A DNA stretch of 64,000 nt from an uncultured Sulfurovum sp. (GCA_902727895.1 CACVAP010000053.1:1-64000); one strand, 5' to 3'; shown: positions 27,833-38,798, counted from the first letter of the stretch. Program-made: numbers and translations. The notes: a model not told the origin generated them from the sequence alone.

Positions 27833-29245
27833 TTAGCCTGCCAAAAGTAATACGAAACCAAGCCCAAAAATAAAGAGCAGACTTCCATAGTCTAAAACTT
27901 TGCGTAGTTTGTTATTGTTTAAAGTATTTTTTCTTACTTTTAAAGAGAGATAAGCAGCAATGAAAATAATAAGACTCATCCCAATACTCATAAAAATAGC
28001 AGAGAGTAACCCCACCCAATAAACTCCTAAACTAAGTGTAAATATAAAGATGGTTACAGTTCCTGGACAAGGGATGATACCAGCAGAGAGAATAACTCCA
28101 ATGTCTGTTGACTGGCTTTGACATGCACCACAGCCACAACTGTGTTCATGGGGTATGTCAGGTTTGTTTTGTGACCAAGGAGAGAGTTGTGGTTTTACTT
28201 TAGGTCGTTTAGGAATACGTTTATAGAGTAAATAAAGTGCAATTATGATGATAACGACAGCACTCACTTTGGTGGTCATGGTTTCAATGTTACTAAAATA
28301 ATTCTCCATGTAGGTGTTTAACAGATAATAAATCGTAAAGGTTAAAAGAAAGGCAGAGAAAGTATGCACCACACCAATGAGAGCAGAGACAGAAAAAGCT
28401 TTGGCTACAGAGCGATTGTTCCCTAGAAAATAAGCAGCAACCAGACTTTTCCCATGTCCTGGTCCTATGGCATGGATGACTCCATAGAGTAGCGAAAAGA
28501 AGAGCAACCAAAAGTAAGAGCTAGGACTTTGATTTTCTTTAATGTCTTCTAGAAGCACCACCACTTTCTCTTTAGTCTGTGTGAGTTGTTGACTGAGCCA
28601 TCCTAAAGCACCTTTTAATTCAGTTACTTTTGGATTTTGAGTACCAAGAGACTCTAATGAGCTTAACGGTGTTTGTTGATTAGGTGTGAGTGCAAAAGAA
28701 GCACTGTTTTCTAAGAGGGCTGTGCTGTTTTTATCTTGTTCTAAAGCGTGTATGACTTTATCTATTTTAAAAGAGAAAAAAGAGGCTTTATCATAAAAAG
28801 TTAAATAGAGTAGGTGCTCTTCTGTAGGTGTTAGATTGGTATCTAAAGTATAGGAGAAGTGTAATACATTGTTTGTAAAAGCAGTTTTTTCATTACTTGG
28901 CTTATACTTTAAATAGTCTATATCTTGATATTCTTTGTTAGAAGGGACATATTTTATGTAGCTTAGATGCTGTTCTATTTCAAGATACTCCATAATCATT
29001 TGATGGATATTTTCTAACTCATTTGGGTCTAAGGTTTTATTGCCATTTGTATCATGATCTAAGAGTGCTTCAGCACTAAACTTTTTGCTAAAGTCCCAAT
29101 TGATATCCAAGGTCATTATATCGTTGGTATGTGATTCATGAACAGAGACTTTAATGAACTGTGTAGCGTCTCCACAGAGTGTACAAGCATGGAGCCAACT
29201 GAAACTACTAATGATTAAAGCTAAGGTTATATAGAGTTTTTTCAT
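27833..29245 (-). CDS. NicO/RcnA-family metal transporter with N-terminal DUF1007-like/EF-hand-like region
   Basis: HAIGPGHGKSLVAAYFLG and GIIPCPGTVTIFIFTLSLG motifs; DHDTNGNKTLDPNEL. Confidence 0.85.
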   Translation of the reverse strand: MKKLYITLALIISSFSWLHACTLCGDATQFIKVSVHESHTNDIMTLDINWDFSKKFSAEALLDHDTNGNKTLDPNELENIHQMIMEYLEIEQHLSYIKYVPSNKEYQDIDYLKYKPSNEKTAFTNNVLHFSYTLDTNLTPTEEHLLYLTFYDKASFFSFKIDKVIHALEQDKNSTALLENSASFALTPNQQTPLSSLESLGTQNPKVTELKGALGWLSQQLTQTKEKVVVLLEDIKENQSPSSYFWLLFFSLLYGVIHAIGPGHGKSLVAAYFLGNNRSVAKAFSVSALIGVVHTFSAFLLTFTIYYLLNTYMENYFSNIETMTTKVSAVVIIIIALYLLYKRIPKRPKVKPQLSPWSQNKPDIPHEHSCGCGACQSQSTDIGVILSAGIIPCPGTVTIFIFTLSLGVYWVGLLSAIFMSIGMSLIIFIAAYLSLKVRKNTLNNNKLRKVLDYGSLLFIFGLGFVLLLAG

Positions 29246-29332
29246 TTTATATCTTCTTCCTATTTTGTTATGCTCAAGTTAAAGATGAATTATATAGTTT
29301 TAGAACTATAAAGTTGTTTTTTCACCATACTT

Positions 29333-29351
29333 TAAAACGATTATCATTATA
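29333..29351. promoter_or_regulatory. Candidate Fur box
   Basis: Reverse complement TATAATGATAATCGTTTTA versus GATAATGATAATCATTATC: 15/19 by eye. Confidence 0.55.
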
Positions 29352-29383
29352 ATTATTACTTAAAAACAAAGAAAGGATACTCA

Positions 29384-29494
29384 ATGCGTCAACTATTTTT
29401 AGCTCTTTTGCTTCTTAGCTCTTTCTCATTTGCTGGTGAACATTCTCACGATGATAAATGTGATGATAAGAAAAAATGTTCTAGTGAAAAGTAA
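29384..29494 (+). CDS. 36-aa predicted exported His/Cys/Asp mini-protein (MRQLFLALLLLSSFSFAGEHSHDDKCDDKKKCSSEK)
   Basis: Not in ORF track; AAGGA RBS, signal-peptide-like N-terminus, Fur-like box upstream, strong hairpin downstream. Confidence 0.65.
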   Translation: MRQLFLALLLLSSFSFAGEHSHDDKCDDKKKCSSEK

Positions 29495-29504
29495 GTACTA
29501 GATG

Positions 29505-29520
29505 GGGGGCAGTTGCCCCC
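29505..29520. terminator. GC-rich hairpin between the mini-protein and the TonB receptor
   Basis: GGGGGC-AGTT-GCCCCC. Confidence 0.65.
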
Positions 29521-29538
29521 AAACGCTAAAAATATAAA

Positions 29539-31650
29539 TTAATATTGGTATTCAACACCAGCAATAATTGCTCGACCAGGTAAAGGTGCCGTTTCTTTTA
29601 GGAATGATATATGATTTCTAGCAATATCATCGGTTAGATTTTCACCTTTAAGCCAGTAGTTTAGTTTGCTTTTTCCAATTTTTTGTTCGTAGTTCATGGA
29701 CGCGTTTAGGAATTTATATCCATTTGTTTCTGTCTCATTGACTGCTGTCTTACGGGCTTTGTCAACCCATTTGTAACTTACTTTATTGGTTAAGTTTTTG
29801 TATTGGTGTTCAACACTTGCTGTCGCATTATAAGGAGCCATACGTGGAATGTTTCCACCTCCATTGAGTTCACCTCTTAGCATGTTGAGTTGTAAGGTAT
29901 TGGTAAATTTATGTTTACCAAGTGTTGCTTTATAGCTCTCTTCAATTCCTAATCCATAAATCTTAGCACTCACACCACTCATTTTCCATACAGGACTTAA
30001 ATGAAATGGATCAATAACAGCCACACCATTTTGTGCTAACGGTGATTGATAGATATAATTATAAAAGTTGTAATAATAAGCACTAAGTTTAGAGTTAAAG
30101 TTTTCATTGTGAGCATAAAGCATATTCATATCGAGGTTCACTGAACGTTCTTTCTCTAAGTTCCTGTCTCCTAAAATATAACTCTCGGTTGCATGGTGAA
30201 AACCATTCCAGAGTAACTCTTGAGATGAAGGAAGACGTTCCATATAAGCCAATGAAGCTTGTGTTGTAAATTTTTCACTCCATGTATGCCACCAACCCAG
30301 TGAAAGACTAAGTGCAATGTCATTTTCATCACTGTAGTAATCAGCATCAATGGCTGTAGGCATTAGCCATGTCTCTTGAATATTTGAGCTGTCAGGGCTT
30401 AACTTTCGTACGACTGTGTTAACAGCAAGGCTAAGTTCATCTTCATCATAATAACGTTTGAGATTCACACCCATTTGAAGTTTTTGTTCTTTGGTATTGG
30501 GCATTGGGTGACCATGAGAGTAGGCAATGCCTCTGTCGTTGTAGTAGTTTTGTGTTGAAAAACCATCTTCTGCACTCGTTCTAGCAGGAGTTGTAAATTC
30601 ACTACATCCACCATGTTCATGACAGACTTTGAGTTCATTTTCAAGAAGTTCTGCACGAAAGTTTCCATCCATCTCATTAACAGTAAAGTCAAAAGCTGTA
30701 CTTAAACTTTGTTGTTGTTGATCAAAGGCACCATCGTATCTTAAACCTTCTCTTTCAAAGTGTTTGTAGTCACTAAGCTGATATTCGGTTTGAACATTTT
30801 TGAGTTTACCCAGTTCTTTATTATGGATGACAATCCCATAACGTTTTTGTTCCATTACGATGTCAGTTCGTTCAGTGGTGCTATTGGGAATACCATAATT
30901 TTTATCCATGGTATCAGCATAGACTTTTACCACAGTATTGTCTGTGGCTTGCCATCCTAGAACACCATGAAGTTGTTCACTAGAAGTGTCTGAGTTTTGA
31001 ATTTCTTGACCATCACTAGAGTAATTTCCTGCTTCATTTTTATAGTAGTTTAGGTAGCCTAAGTATTTATCATTTCCATATTCTGCTTTGAGGTTGGCTG
31101 TTCCTTTCCCTGTGTCAGAGTTAGTTGAAAGAGAAGCATTTGCACCAAAGCCCTTAGGAAGTTTTGCTTCATGCTCTTCACCTAGAGTACGAACAACACC
31201 ACCACTGTATGAACCATAGAGTAAAGAAGCTGGTCCTTTGACAAGTTCCAAGTGTTCAGCTACTTTAGCATTTAGTCCAACGGCGTGATCTTGACTCATT
31301 GCTGAAAGGTCATTGAGCATAATTCCACCTTGAGCAATACCAACACGGTAGCCTTCCATTCCATTTACGGTTGGTCGTCCAACAGCTGAACCATAAGTTG
31401 CACTTTCTACACCCAGTTCACCTGAGAGATAGTCTCCCAGTGTTTCCCCAGCACCTTTACGTTTACTAAGGGCCTTAACATTGTGAATGTAGCAATAAGA
31501 GAGCGATTCTTCTTGTTTACTTGCATCGTCTTCTATGGTAATGTCTCCAAGTAGTTCCTCTGCATAGAGGGAACTACTTACTAATAATAGAAGGGTAAGT
31601 AGACTAAGTTTAGTCATGGTCATGATCGTCTTCATCATCCGATTCACCAA
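29539..31650 (-). CDS. TonB-dependent outer membrane receptor (ZnuD-like)
   Basis: Plug domain GETLGDYLSGELGVESATYGSAVGRPTVNGMEGYRVGI, GPASLLYGSYSGGVV; C-terminal beta-barrel ending YQY. Confidence 0.88.
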   Translation of the reverse strand: MVNRMMKTIMTMTKLSLLTLLLLVSSSLYAEELLGDITIEDDASKQEESLSYCYIHNVKALSKRKGAGETLGDYLSGELGVESATYGSAVGRPTVNGMEGYRVGIAQGGIMLNDLSAMSQDHAVGLNAKVAEHLELVKGPASLLYGSYSGGVVRTLGEEHEAKLPKGFGANASLSTNSDTGKGTANLKAEYGNDKYLGYLNYYKNEAGNYSSDGQEIQNSDTSSEQLHGVLGWQATDNTVVKVYADTMDKNYGIPNSTTERTDIVMEQKRYGIVIHNKELGKLKNVQTEYQLSDYKHFEREGLRYDGAFDQQQQSLSTAFDFTVNEMDGNFRAELLENELKVCHEHGGCSEFTTPARTSAEDGFSTQNYYNDRGIAYSHGHPMPNTKEQKLQMGVNLKRYYDEDELSLAVNTVVRKLSPDSSNIQETWLMPTAIDADYYSDENDIALSLSLGWWHTWSEKFTTQASLAYMERLPSSQELLWNGFHHATESYILGDRNLEKERSVNLDMNMLYAHNENFNSKLSAYYYNFYNYIYQSPLAQNGVAVIDPFHLSPVWKMSGVSAKIYGLGIEESYKATLGKHKFTNTLQLNMLRGELNGGGNIPRMAPYNATASVEHQYKNLTNKVSYKWVDKARKTAVNETETNGYKFLNASMNYEQKIGKSKLNYWLKGENLTDDIARNHISFLKETAPLPGRAIIAGVEYQY

Positions 31651-32548
31651 TACCTACGAATTCTGTTGGGCTAAAGTTTGTTGGTAAAAACTTGCTTCCT
31701 GTCCATTTACTATGTTGGTGGAAATCTTCACCATGAGAATCAACTAAATAGAGTGTTTGTGATTCTGCAGAAAAGATATATACTCCATAGTCACTTGCTT
31801 TAACAATTGAACTTCTGTCTTCTTCACATGTTGAAACACCTTCAAGTGCAAAAGCTGTTCCCTCTTGTTTGAGTGCTTCTTCTCCTTCTTCTTCATGGTA
31901 AACATAAACTTTTCCAGACTTTGTTAATGCAATGTGTGCTGCTTCTTCATGTTCCTCTTCTGTTGTACTTTCCTCTTCATGAGCATGCTCAAATACATAG
32001 AAGTTACATAGCTCTTCAGTACTTGGAAGTGCTTCGGCAATTTCTTCTCTAACCTCTTCTTGTTCCTTAAGATGTGTATTTAGTGAAACCAATGCAGCTT
32101 TTTTACCATCACTTGATACTTCTGGGTCAAATTCCTCGTTAGAGTGTGAAGCAAAAGTATTTACGTTGTCTTCTTCATGAAAATGACCTAAGTACTGAAA
32201 GTCATTGTAAGTTAAGTCACCATTATTGATATCAAAGTCATAATTTAACATTACAATCTTTTGGTCAACACCAGCTGCTGTTTCATGATCCCATCGAATT
32301 AGTTTTCCAGTTTTACCTGTCATGTTATAAGTTGCATTGTCATCATTATTCATATCTGTGTTTGTATCGCTTGTGGTATTATAAAGATACTGGTCTGAAC
32401 TTTCATTGTCAAAAAAGATGAATGTTTTTTCATCTGGTAAGTCAAGAGAACTTGTTAAGTCAACTGATGTAGATGTGCTAGAACTGCTTCCACAACCTAC
32501 TAGAAGAAGTGTTGTAAGTGATGCTACTGCGAAGTTTGATAATTTCAT
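31610..32548 (-). CDS. Acidic/His-rich lipoprotein (track start 32605; RBS-supported start 32548)
   Basis: Lipobox TTLLLVGCGSSSS; HAHEEESTTEEEHEEAAH and DHDHD stretches; 41-nt overlap with the receptor ORF start. Confidence 0.75.
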   Translation of the reverse strand: MKLSNFAVASLTTLLLVGCGSSSSTSTSVDLTSSLDLPDEKTFIFFDNESSDQYLYNTTSDTNTDMNNDDNATYNMTGKTGKLIRWDHETAAGVDQKIVMLNYDFDINNGDLTYNDFQYLGHFHEEDNVNTFASHSNEEFDPEVSSDGKKAALVSLNTHLKEQEEVREEIAEALPSTEELCNFYVFEHAHEEESTTEEEHEEAAHIALTKSGKVYVYHEEEGEEALKQEGTAFALEGVSTCEEDRSSIVKASDYGVYIFSAESQTLYLVDSHGEDFHQHSKWTGSKFLPTNFSPTEFVGIGESDDEDDHDHD

Positions 32549-32596
32549 ATTTTTCCTTTGTTTTAATGAATTAGCGAATAATATAGAGATTTTATT

Positions 32597-32619
32597 TAAA
32601 TGCAACTTAGTCGCATAAC
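32597..32619. promoter_or_regulatory. Third half-site pair TAAATGC-N9-GCATAAC in divergent lipoprotein/Fur-like promoter
   Basis: TAAATGC-AACTTAGTC-GCATAAC. Confidence 0.5.
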
Positions 32620-32652
32620 TTCAAGTAAGTCTAGATAGTGTATAATCAATCT

Positions 32653-33018
32653 ATGAAATTAGAAGAACTTATTAAGAATAAAAAACTAAAATTCACACCT
32701 GCTCGTCAAATGCTTTTAGAGATTTTTTCTAAGGCATCACAGCCTTTGGCATATGAAGATATTAAGTCTCAGATAACCATGGACAAAGCTACGTTTTATA
32801 GGAATGTTACAACGTTTGAGGCATCAGGAATTTTGAATGGTTTTGAGTCTAATGACAAGAAAAGATACTATGAAATGACAGACAAGCAACATGCTCATTT
32901 TATCTGTTCAGAATGTCATAATGTGGAGTGTCTTGATGAGGAACTTCAGTTTACGTTGAAAGATTATAAAGTTGATAATATTATTGTTTATGGTGTCTGC
33001 AAAAAGTGTTGTGCTTAG
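32653..33018 (+). CDS. Fur-family regulator (track start GTG 32638; ATG 32653 preferred)
   Basis: KATFYRNVTTFEASGIL; HFICSECHNVECL...VCKKCC. Confidence 0.85.
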   Translation: MKLEELIKNKKLKFTPARQMLLEIFSKASQPLAYEDIKSQITMDKATFYRNVTTFEASGILNGFESNDKKRYYEMTDKQHAHFICSECHNVECLDEELQFTLKDYKVDNIIVYGVCKKCCA

Positions 33019-33040
33019 TCTTTATAGGGAAAGAGAAGAT

Positions 33041-33073
33041 GAGAATAGAGCGTAAAATACGTCTCTATATCTC
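33041..33073. terminator. Bidirectional terminator between the Fur-like gene and nuoN
   Basis: ATAGAG-CGTA-AAA-TACG-T-CTCTAT with outer GAGA/TCTC. Confidence 0.6.
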
Positions 33074-33094
33074 ATTTAAAGTGTTCTGTAGGTA

Positions 33095-34591
33095 TTAGAT
33101 AAAAAGTGAAGCAATGGCTGTTTGTGTCACCACTAAAATCTCATCAATACTTGGAATAGGTACAAAGAATACAACAATACTTCCGATACCACCCCAGATT
33201 GTTAATAGTCCTAATGCACCAATTGCATAGGTGCTAATACGTTTATCATCAAAGGTTTGAAGAGGTATCTCTTTGTCACTTGAGTAAAAGTACATCATGG
33301 CTATGAGCTTGAAATAGTAGTAAATTGATATCATTGTAGCCAAAATAGCCAAGGTAGCTAAGAGTGTATATCCAGCACTAATCGCTTCTGTAAATACATA
33401 AAATTTCCCCATAAAACCAATTGTTGATGGAATACCAGCTAAGGACAGAAGGAAAATTGTCATCATGGCAGCAAGGTATGGACGTTCATGTGCCAAGCCT
33501 TTAAAGTCATCATAGGTAATCTTCACTTTTGTTTGTGCAATAATATGAGAAACCAACCCAAATGCTCCAATGGCTGATAGAAGATAAGCAATCAAGTAAA
33601 AGATAATCGCATAAGAACCAGCACCACCTTCACCCAACGCTAAAAACGCTAAGATAAGGTAACCAGTATGAACAATAGAAGACGCTGCTAGCATACTCTT
33701 AATGACTGTTTGATTCAATGCCATCCATGTACCAATAAGTAATGTTAATAGGGTAAGCGTTTCAAAAATAGGTTCCCATAATTCATGAATCATTGAAAAT
33801 TCTTGGATATAAAGACGTAAGAAAAGAGCAAAAATAGCAATTTTAAAAACAGACGCCATATACGCAGTAATTAATACAGGTGAACCTCTATAAACATCGA
33901 GTACCCATGATTGGAAAGGGAAGGCAGCGATTTTAAATAAGAAGGTAAAGAGTATCATGGTTAAACCAATATACAAAAGAGCGATGTTTTCTTGACTTTT
34001 TTGCATGAATTCTGCAATTTCTGTTAGGTTAGTTGTCCCTGTCGCACCATAAATAAGTGCTGTTCCTAAAAGGAAAAAGACACCAATAAAAGATCCTAAA
34101 ACCAAGTATTTAAACATTGCTTCAACACGTCTACCATCTTCACTGTTGAATCCTACCATGATGTAAACTGAGAAAGAGGCAATTTCAAAAGCAATATACG
34201 CCGTAATCAGTTCATTCGCATGGGCTAAAAGTAGCATCCCAAAGAGAGAGAAAAGCATAATGCTGTAAAACTCACCTTTAAGATAGGTTTTCTTATTGGC
34301 ATAACTTTCCCCAACAAGAATAATAAAGATAGTACCCACAAGAAGTAAAATACTAAAGAGGTTAGCGTAGGAGTCAAATACAATTCTGTCTCCAAGTATA
34401 ACAGGAAAGAGACTTTCACTGTAGAGGTCTCCAAAGTTACCCATCGAAAAGATGACTGCAATAACCAGTGCAATGACACTCACAGTAATAAAATGACGTA
34501 TTTTAAACGTGTCATACATACTCATAAACATTAAAACAAGTGCACCTATAAGTACACTTATCATAGGTAAGATTAATAGTATAGAATTCAT
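33095..34591 (-). CDS. nuoN: NADH-quinone oxidoreductase subunit N
   Basis: Proton-pumping subunit family, operon position. Confidence 0.95.
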   Translation of the reverse strand: MNSILLILPMISVLIGALVLMFMSMYDTFKIRHFITVSVIALVIAVIFSMGNFGDLYSESLFPVILGDRIVFDSYANLFSILLLVGTIFIILVGESYANKKTYLKGEFYSIMLFSLFGMLLLAHANELITAYIAFEIASFSVYIMVGFNSEDGRRVEAMFKYLVLGSFIGVFFLLGTALIYGATGTTNLTEIAEFMQKSQENIALLYIGLTMILFTFLFKIAAFPFQSWVLDVYRGSPVLITAYMASVFKIAIFALFLRLYIQEFSMIHELWEPIFETLTLLTLLIGTWMALNQTVIKSMLAASSIVHTGYLILAFLALGEGGAGSYAIIFYLIAYLLSAIGAFGLVSHIIAQTKVKITYDDFKGLAHERPYLAAMMTIFLLSLAGIPSTIGFMGKFYVFTEAISAGYTLLATLAILATMISIYYYFKLIAMMYFYSSDKEIPLQTFDDKRISTYAIGALGLLTIWGGIGSIVVFFVPIPSIDEILVVTQTAIASLFI

Positions 34592-36078
34592 TTAGTCGCT
34601 CCCGATGGTAATATATCCGAAATATAATGAAGTACACTCGGTTCAAATTTATCAATGAAATAATCTGGGTAAAGTCCCATAACAAAGATTAAAACAACCC
34701 ATGGAATTAAACCTAATATCTCTTTGATTTTTAAATCTCTCATAGGTAAGTCTTTACCATTGTCAGTTTCTCTGTCTTGTAAAATAGCCCGTTGAAACAT
34801 CCATAACATAAATGAAGCAGCAATCAGTACCGTAAGTCCTGAAATGTATCCTAAGACAGGATGAAATTCATAAAGACCAAAGATGATTAAAAGCTCTGAG
34901 GTAAAACCACTTGTTCCAGGAAGTCCTACATTTGAGAAAAGGAAAATAGCAAAAATAACGGTAAAGATAGGGGCTTGTTTCGCAATACCTCCTAAGTTAC
35001 TAATGGTTTTAAATCCTGTTTCACGATGAAGTATTCCAATCAATAAGAACAGTCCACCCGTTGCAATAGCATGGGCAATAATAAGGTAAAGTGCACCACT
35101 CATTCCATAAGCATTGAGTGAAAAAACACCAGCCGTAATGAAACTTAAGTGAGAAGCTGAAGCATAAGCGAACATTCTTTTAATGTCATTTTGCATAAGC
35201 GCAGCAATACCAAAGTAGATAAGACCAAAAATACCAATACATACAAAGAAGATTGAGAAGTCACTGTAAATCTCTGGGAAAATAGGAATTAAAAATCTTA
35301 CAATTGCATAAACCCCAAGTTTCGCCATAATTGCAGAAAGTATAAATACAGCACCTGTTGGTGCATTAGTATAGGTGTCTGTAATCCATGTATGGAAAGG
35401 GAACAGAGGAATTTTAATGGCAAATGCTGTTGCAAATGCTAAAAAGAGCCAAAGTTTTGCGTCATAACTAAGGGTGCTAATTTGGGTAAAACTATCAATG
35501 GCAAAAGACCATGTTCCAAATTCAGCATAATAAGCTGTACCCAAATACATAATTGCAATCAACATAAGTAGAGAACCAGCAATGGTATAAACGGTTACTT
35601 TAATGGTAGAAAAAATCTTGTTTCCTGTACCAAACATACCCATAATCAAGAAGATTGGTAACAGCATGGTTTCCCAGAAAAAGTAAAAAAGTACCATATC
35701 TAATGAAAGTAAAGCACCTGTAATTCCTGTTTGAACCAAGAGCATGTTAATCCAATACCCTTTGGTTCTACCTTCCCATAAAAGGAGGTAGGCAGGAGAA
35801 ATAAGTAAGGCAATTAGCATAAGAATGGTTAATGAAAAACCATCTACCCCAATATAATAATTAATTCCATATTGTTCAATCCATACATTGTTGGTTACAA
35901 ATTGTATACCAGCTTCTGGATCAAAACTAAGATAGAGTTTTAAAACCAGTCCAAAAATAATGATGGTGGTAACAAAAGCAATATTTCGTACCGTGTTGGC
36001 ATCTTTGGTGGTAATCATCAATATAAATGCCACAATTGCTGGCAAAAATATAATAAATGATAAAATATCTGCACTCAT
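34588..36078 (-). CDS. nuoM: NADH-quinone oxidoreductase subunit M
   Basis: Nuo M family sequence and operon position. Confidence 0.95.
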   Translation of the reverse strand: MSADILSFIIFLPAIVAFILMITTKDANTVRNIAFVTTIIIFGLVLKLYLSFDPEAGIQFVTNNVWIEQYGINYYIGVDGFSLTILMLIALLISPAYLLLWEGRTKGYWINMLLVQTGITGALLSLDMVLFYFFWETMLLPIFLIMGMFGTGNKIFSTIKVTVYTIAGSLLMLIAIMYLGTAYYAEFGTWSFAIDSFTQISTLSYDAKLWLFLAFATAFAIKIPLFPFHTWITDTYTNAPTGAVFILSAIMAKLGVYAIVRFLIPIFPEIYSDFSIFFVCIGIFGLIYFGIAALMQNDIKRMFAYASASHLSFITAGVFSLNAYGMSGALYLIIAHAIATGGLFLLIGILHRETGFKTISNLGGIAKQAPIFTVIFAIFLFSNVGLPGTSGFTSELLIIFGLYEFHPVLGYISGLTVLIAASFMLWMFQRAILQDRETDNGKDLPMRDLKIKEILGLIPWVVLIFVMGLYPDYFIDKFEPSVLHYISDILPSGATK

Positions 36079-36079
36079 C

Positions 36080-37972
36080 TTAAACTCCTTGCAGTTTCAT
36101 ATAGACATAATATGAGATAGCACTCATACCTATAAGCATGTAAAATGCGTAATATCGAACATTCGCATTTTGTAAAAATGTTAATCCTCGTCCAAAGGCA
36201 ACAAAGCCTTTAGAGAGTCCCATAAGTGAGGCATCAATTATTTTATTGTCGACAACATCACTAAAGAAGGTTGAGAGTCTTTGTGCGCTTTTAACAAAAA
36301 TAGTATTATAAACTTCATCTACATAGAATTTATTGTAAATCAATCCTTCTTCCGTCTCACGTTTAGAGAGGTCATAGTTTGCATAACGTTTGTATGCCAC
36401 ATAGATTCCTGAAGCAGCTACGGCAATACTTAAAATAATCAGTACGTACTCAGCAGCATGTGACAAGTCAAGAGGGGTACTATTTAACTGTGCCAACCAT
36501 GTATCTACATTATGATTTCCACCCAATACTTCTGGTAAGTTAATAAATCCTGCAAAGACAGCACCGATAGCCAGTACAAAAAGTGGGATACCAATGCTCC
36601 ATGGTGTCTTATGTGTCTCCATTTTACTTTGTTCATTTGGTGCAACAAATAAAATGAAGTAAAGTCTAAACATATAGAATGCTGTTAAAAATGCTGTAAA
36701 GAGTCCAATCAACCAAATAAGGTAATGTCCTCCTGAAAAAGCACCCGTTAAAATGGCATCTTTAGAGAAGAAACCAGCAAATGGTGGGATTCCTGAAATG
36801 GCAATAACCCCAATGAGGAAAGTAACACTAATAATTGGTAACTTTTTACGTTGTTTCCCCAGTTCAAATATATCTTGTTCATGATGAATGGCTAAGATTA
36901 ATCCACCAGCTCCCATAAATAGCATTGCTTTAAAGAATGCATGGGTAAACACATGGAAAAGTCCTGAACTGTAAAGTCCCAGTCCAACAGCGATAAACAT
37001 ATATCCCAGTTGACTCATGGTCGAGTACGCCAAGATTTTTTTAATGTCTGTCTGTCTAGTGGCAATAATCGCAGCAAAAAGGGCTGAGAAAGCACCAACA
37101 TAGGCAATAAACAGTCCTACACCAGGAATGGCATCATAGAGGAAATGGAATCTCGCAACCATGTAAACACCAGCTGTAACCATCGTTGCAGCATGAATAA
37201 GTGCCGAGATGGGTGTGGGCCCGAGCATCGCATCAGGTAACCAAGTATAAAGTGGAATCTGTGCAGATTTACCCATAGCACCTATAAAGAGTAGCACACC
37301 TGAAAGTATCAGTAACGGTTGAGATGCTAGCGTGATATTTTCTTGCATAGAAGAAAAACTAATTCCTGTTTCATTGAGTGCGAAAAAGAGGGTAATTACC
37401 CCTAAAAGGAATCCCAAGTCTCCAACTCTGTTTACAAGAAATGCTTTATTCCCTGCAACAACGTTTTCTTTGGTTTTATAGTAAAAAGAGATAAGTAAGT
37501 AAGAACATACCCCTACACCTTCCCAACCAATGAAAAGAATAATCGGATTATCAGCCAATACAAGTAATAGCATAGAAGCTAAGAAAAGGTTGAAGTAAGC
37601 AAAGAACTTACCAAACCCTTCATCATCTTTCATATACGCTACAGCATAGAGATGAATAAGTGTACCAACAAAAGTAACAAATAGAGACATAAAAATAGAA
37701 AGGTTGTCTCCTAAAAGTTGCATTGGAATGGTAAGCTTATCAATGTCTAGCCACATGAAAAGGTGCTGTGAATAAACCGAACCGTGTTCATTCATATCCA
37801 AAAAGAGGATAAGTGTAAAAACAAAAGCTAATAACGGAAATACTGTCCCAATAATGGCAAAGAGTAATTCAGGAATCTTCTGAATTTTTATGTGATAGAG
37901 ATAAAACCCTCCGTTGAGTAAACCACCCAACAAAGGAAATAATATAATCCATATTAAAAGAGAAGTATTCAT
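36080..37972 (-). CDS. nuoL: NADH-quinone oxidoreductase subunit L
   Basis: GWEGVGVCSYLLISFYY, ALIHAATMVTAGVY. Confidence 0.96.
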   Translation of the reverse strand: MNTSLLIWIILFPLLGGLLNGGFYLYHIKIQKIPELLFAIIGTVFPLLAFVFTLILFLDMNEHGSVYSQHLFMWLDIDKLTIPMQLLGDNLSIFMSLFVTFVGTLIHLYAVAYMKDDEGFGKFFAYFNLFLASMLLLVLADNPIILFIGWEGVGVCSYLLISFYYKTKENVVAGNKAFLVNRVGDLGFLLGVITLFFALNETGISFSSMQENITLASQPLLILSGVLLFIGAMGKSAQIPLYTWLPDAMLGPTPISALIHAATMVTAGVYMVARFHFLYDAIPGVGLFIAYVGAFSALFAAIIATRQTDIKKILAYSTMSQLGYMFIAVGLGLYSSGLFHVFTHAFFKAMLFMGAGGLILAIHHEQDIFELGKQRKKLPIISVTFLIGVIAISGIPPFAGFFSKDAILTGAFSGGHYLIWLIGLFTAFLTAFYMFRLYFILFVAPNEQSKMETHKTPWSIGIPLFVLAIGAVFAGFINLPEVLGGNHNVDTWLAQLNSTPLDLSHAAEYVLIILSIAVAASGIYVAYKRYANYDLSKRETEEGLIYNKFYVDEVYNTIFVKSAQRLSTFFSDVVDNKIIDASLMGLSKGFVAFGRGLTFLQNANVRYYAFYMLIGMSAISYYVYMKLQGV

Positions 37973-38283
37973 CTGTTAATCTCCGGTTTAAGTTTAATAA
38001 ATAAGTCACTATCAAGTGAGCCTTTTGATCTAAAAAGAAGAATCATAACAGTTAAAAAGATTGCTGCTTCAGCTGCTGCAATGGCAATAATCATCATGGC
38101 AATAATCTGTCCGTCCATATCTTGATGTAGTTTTGAAAAGACCACAAGCAATAAGTTTACTGCGTTGAGCATTAACTCAATAGACATATACATTACAAAG
38201 ATATTTCTTCTGGCAACGACACCAATCACCCCTATTGAAAAGAGTATGATTGCAATGGTTCCATATCCTAAAAGTGTTGTCAT
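37969..38283 (-). CDS. nuoK: NADH-quinone oxidoreductase subunit K
   Basis: MSIELMLNAVNLLLV. Confidence 0.96.
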   Translation of the reverse strand: MTTLLGYGTIAIILFSIGVIGVVARRNIFVMYMSIELMLNAVNLLLVVFSKLHQDMDGQIIAMMIIAIAAAEAAIFLTVMILLFRSKGSLDSDLFIKLKPEINR

Positions 38284-38798
38284 TGTTTAATCTCCTTTTT
38301 TGATTTTTGTTTAGCTAGTACGATTACACCAATAAGGGCAACCAGAAGTAAAACAGAGATAAGCTCAAAGGGAAGTAACCATTCTGTGTACAGTTGCATT
38401 CCCAGTGCTTTGATTGTTCCAAAATCTGACTCTACTAACACCATGTCGATGTTAGGAAGGGTAGAAAGTGCTTTAAAAATTAACATGTTAATCGGAATCA
38501 TTAATACAGCACCTAAAGTGATTAACATATATTTTTTAGGCTCATGAGGTAAGTCCTCTTTCTTAATGTTAAGAAACATGAGTAAAAATAAGAACAGTGT
38601 TAATACGGCTCCTGCATAAACAATAATCTGAACCATAAATAAGAATGAAGCATTTAAAAGTGCAAAGAATCCACCTACCGATAAGATAGAAATCAAGAGT
38701 CCTAAAGTAGCGTACATAGGTTCTTCTGCTGTTATCATGGTAATTGCACCACCGATAGCTAAAATAGCAAATAGTATAAAGAAAATATCAATCATCAC
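38280..38798 (-). CDS. nuoJ: NADH-quinone oxidoreductase subunit J
   Basis: MVQIIVYAGAVLTLFLFLLMFL. Confidence 0.95.
   Translation of the reverse strand: MMIDIFFILFAILAIGGAITMITAEEPMYATLGLLISILSVGGFFALLNASFLFMVQIIVYAGAVLTLFLFLLMFLNIKKEDLPHEPKKYMLITLGAVLMIPINMLIFKALSTLPNIDMVLVESDFGTIKALGMQLYTEWLLPFELISVLLLVALIGVIVLAKQKSKKEIKQ

Noticed and set aside
28293-28511. - strand ORF inside the NicO gene
   Set aside because: Alternative-frame translation of the transporter coding sequence
29293-29310. TATAGTT-TTAG-AACTATA palindrome upstream of the NicO gene
   Set aside because: Short, AT-rich and single-copy; insufficient for a separate claim
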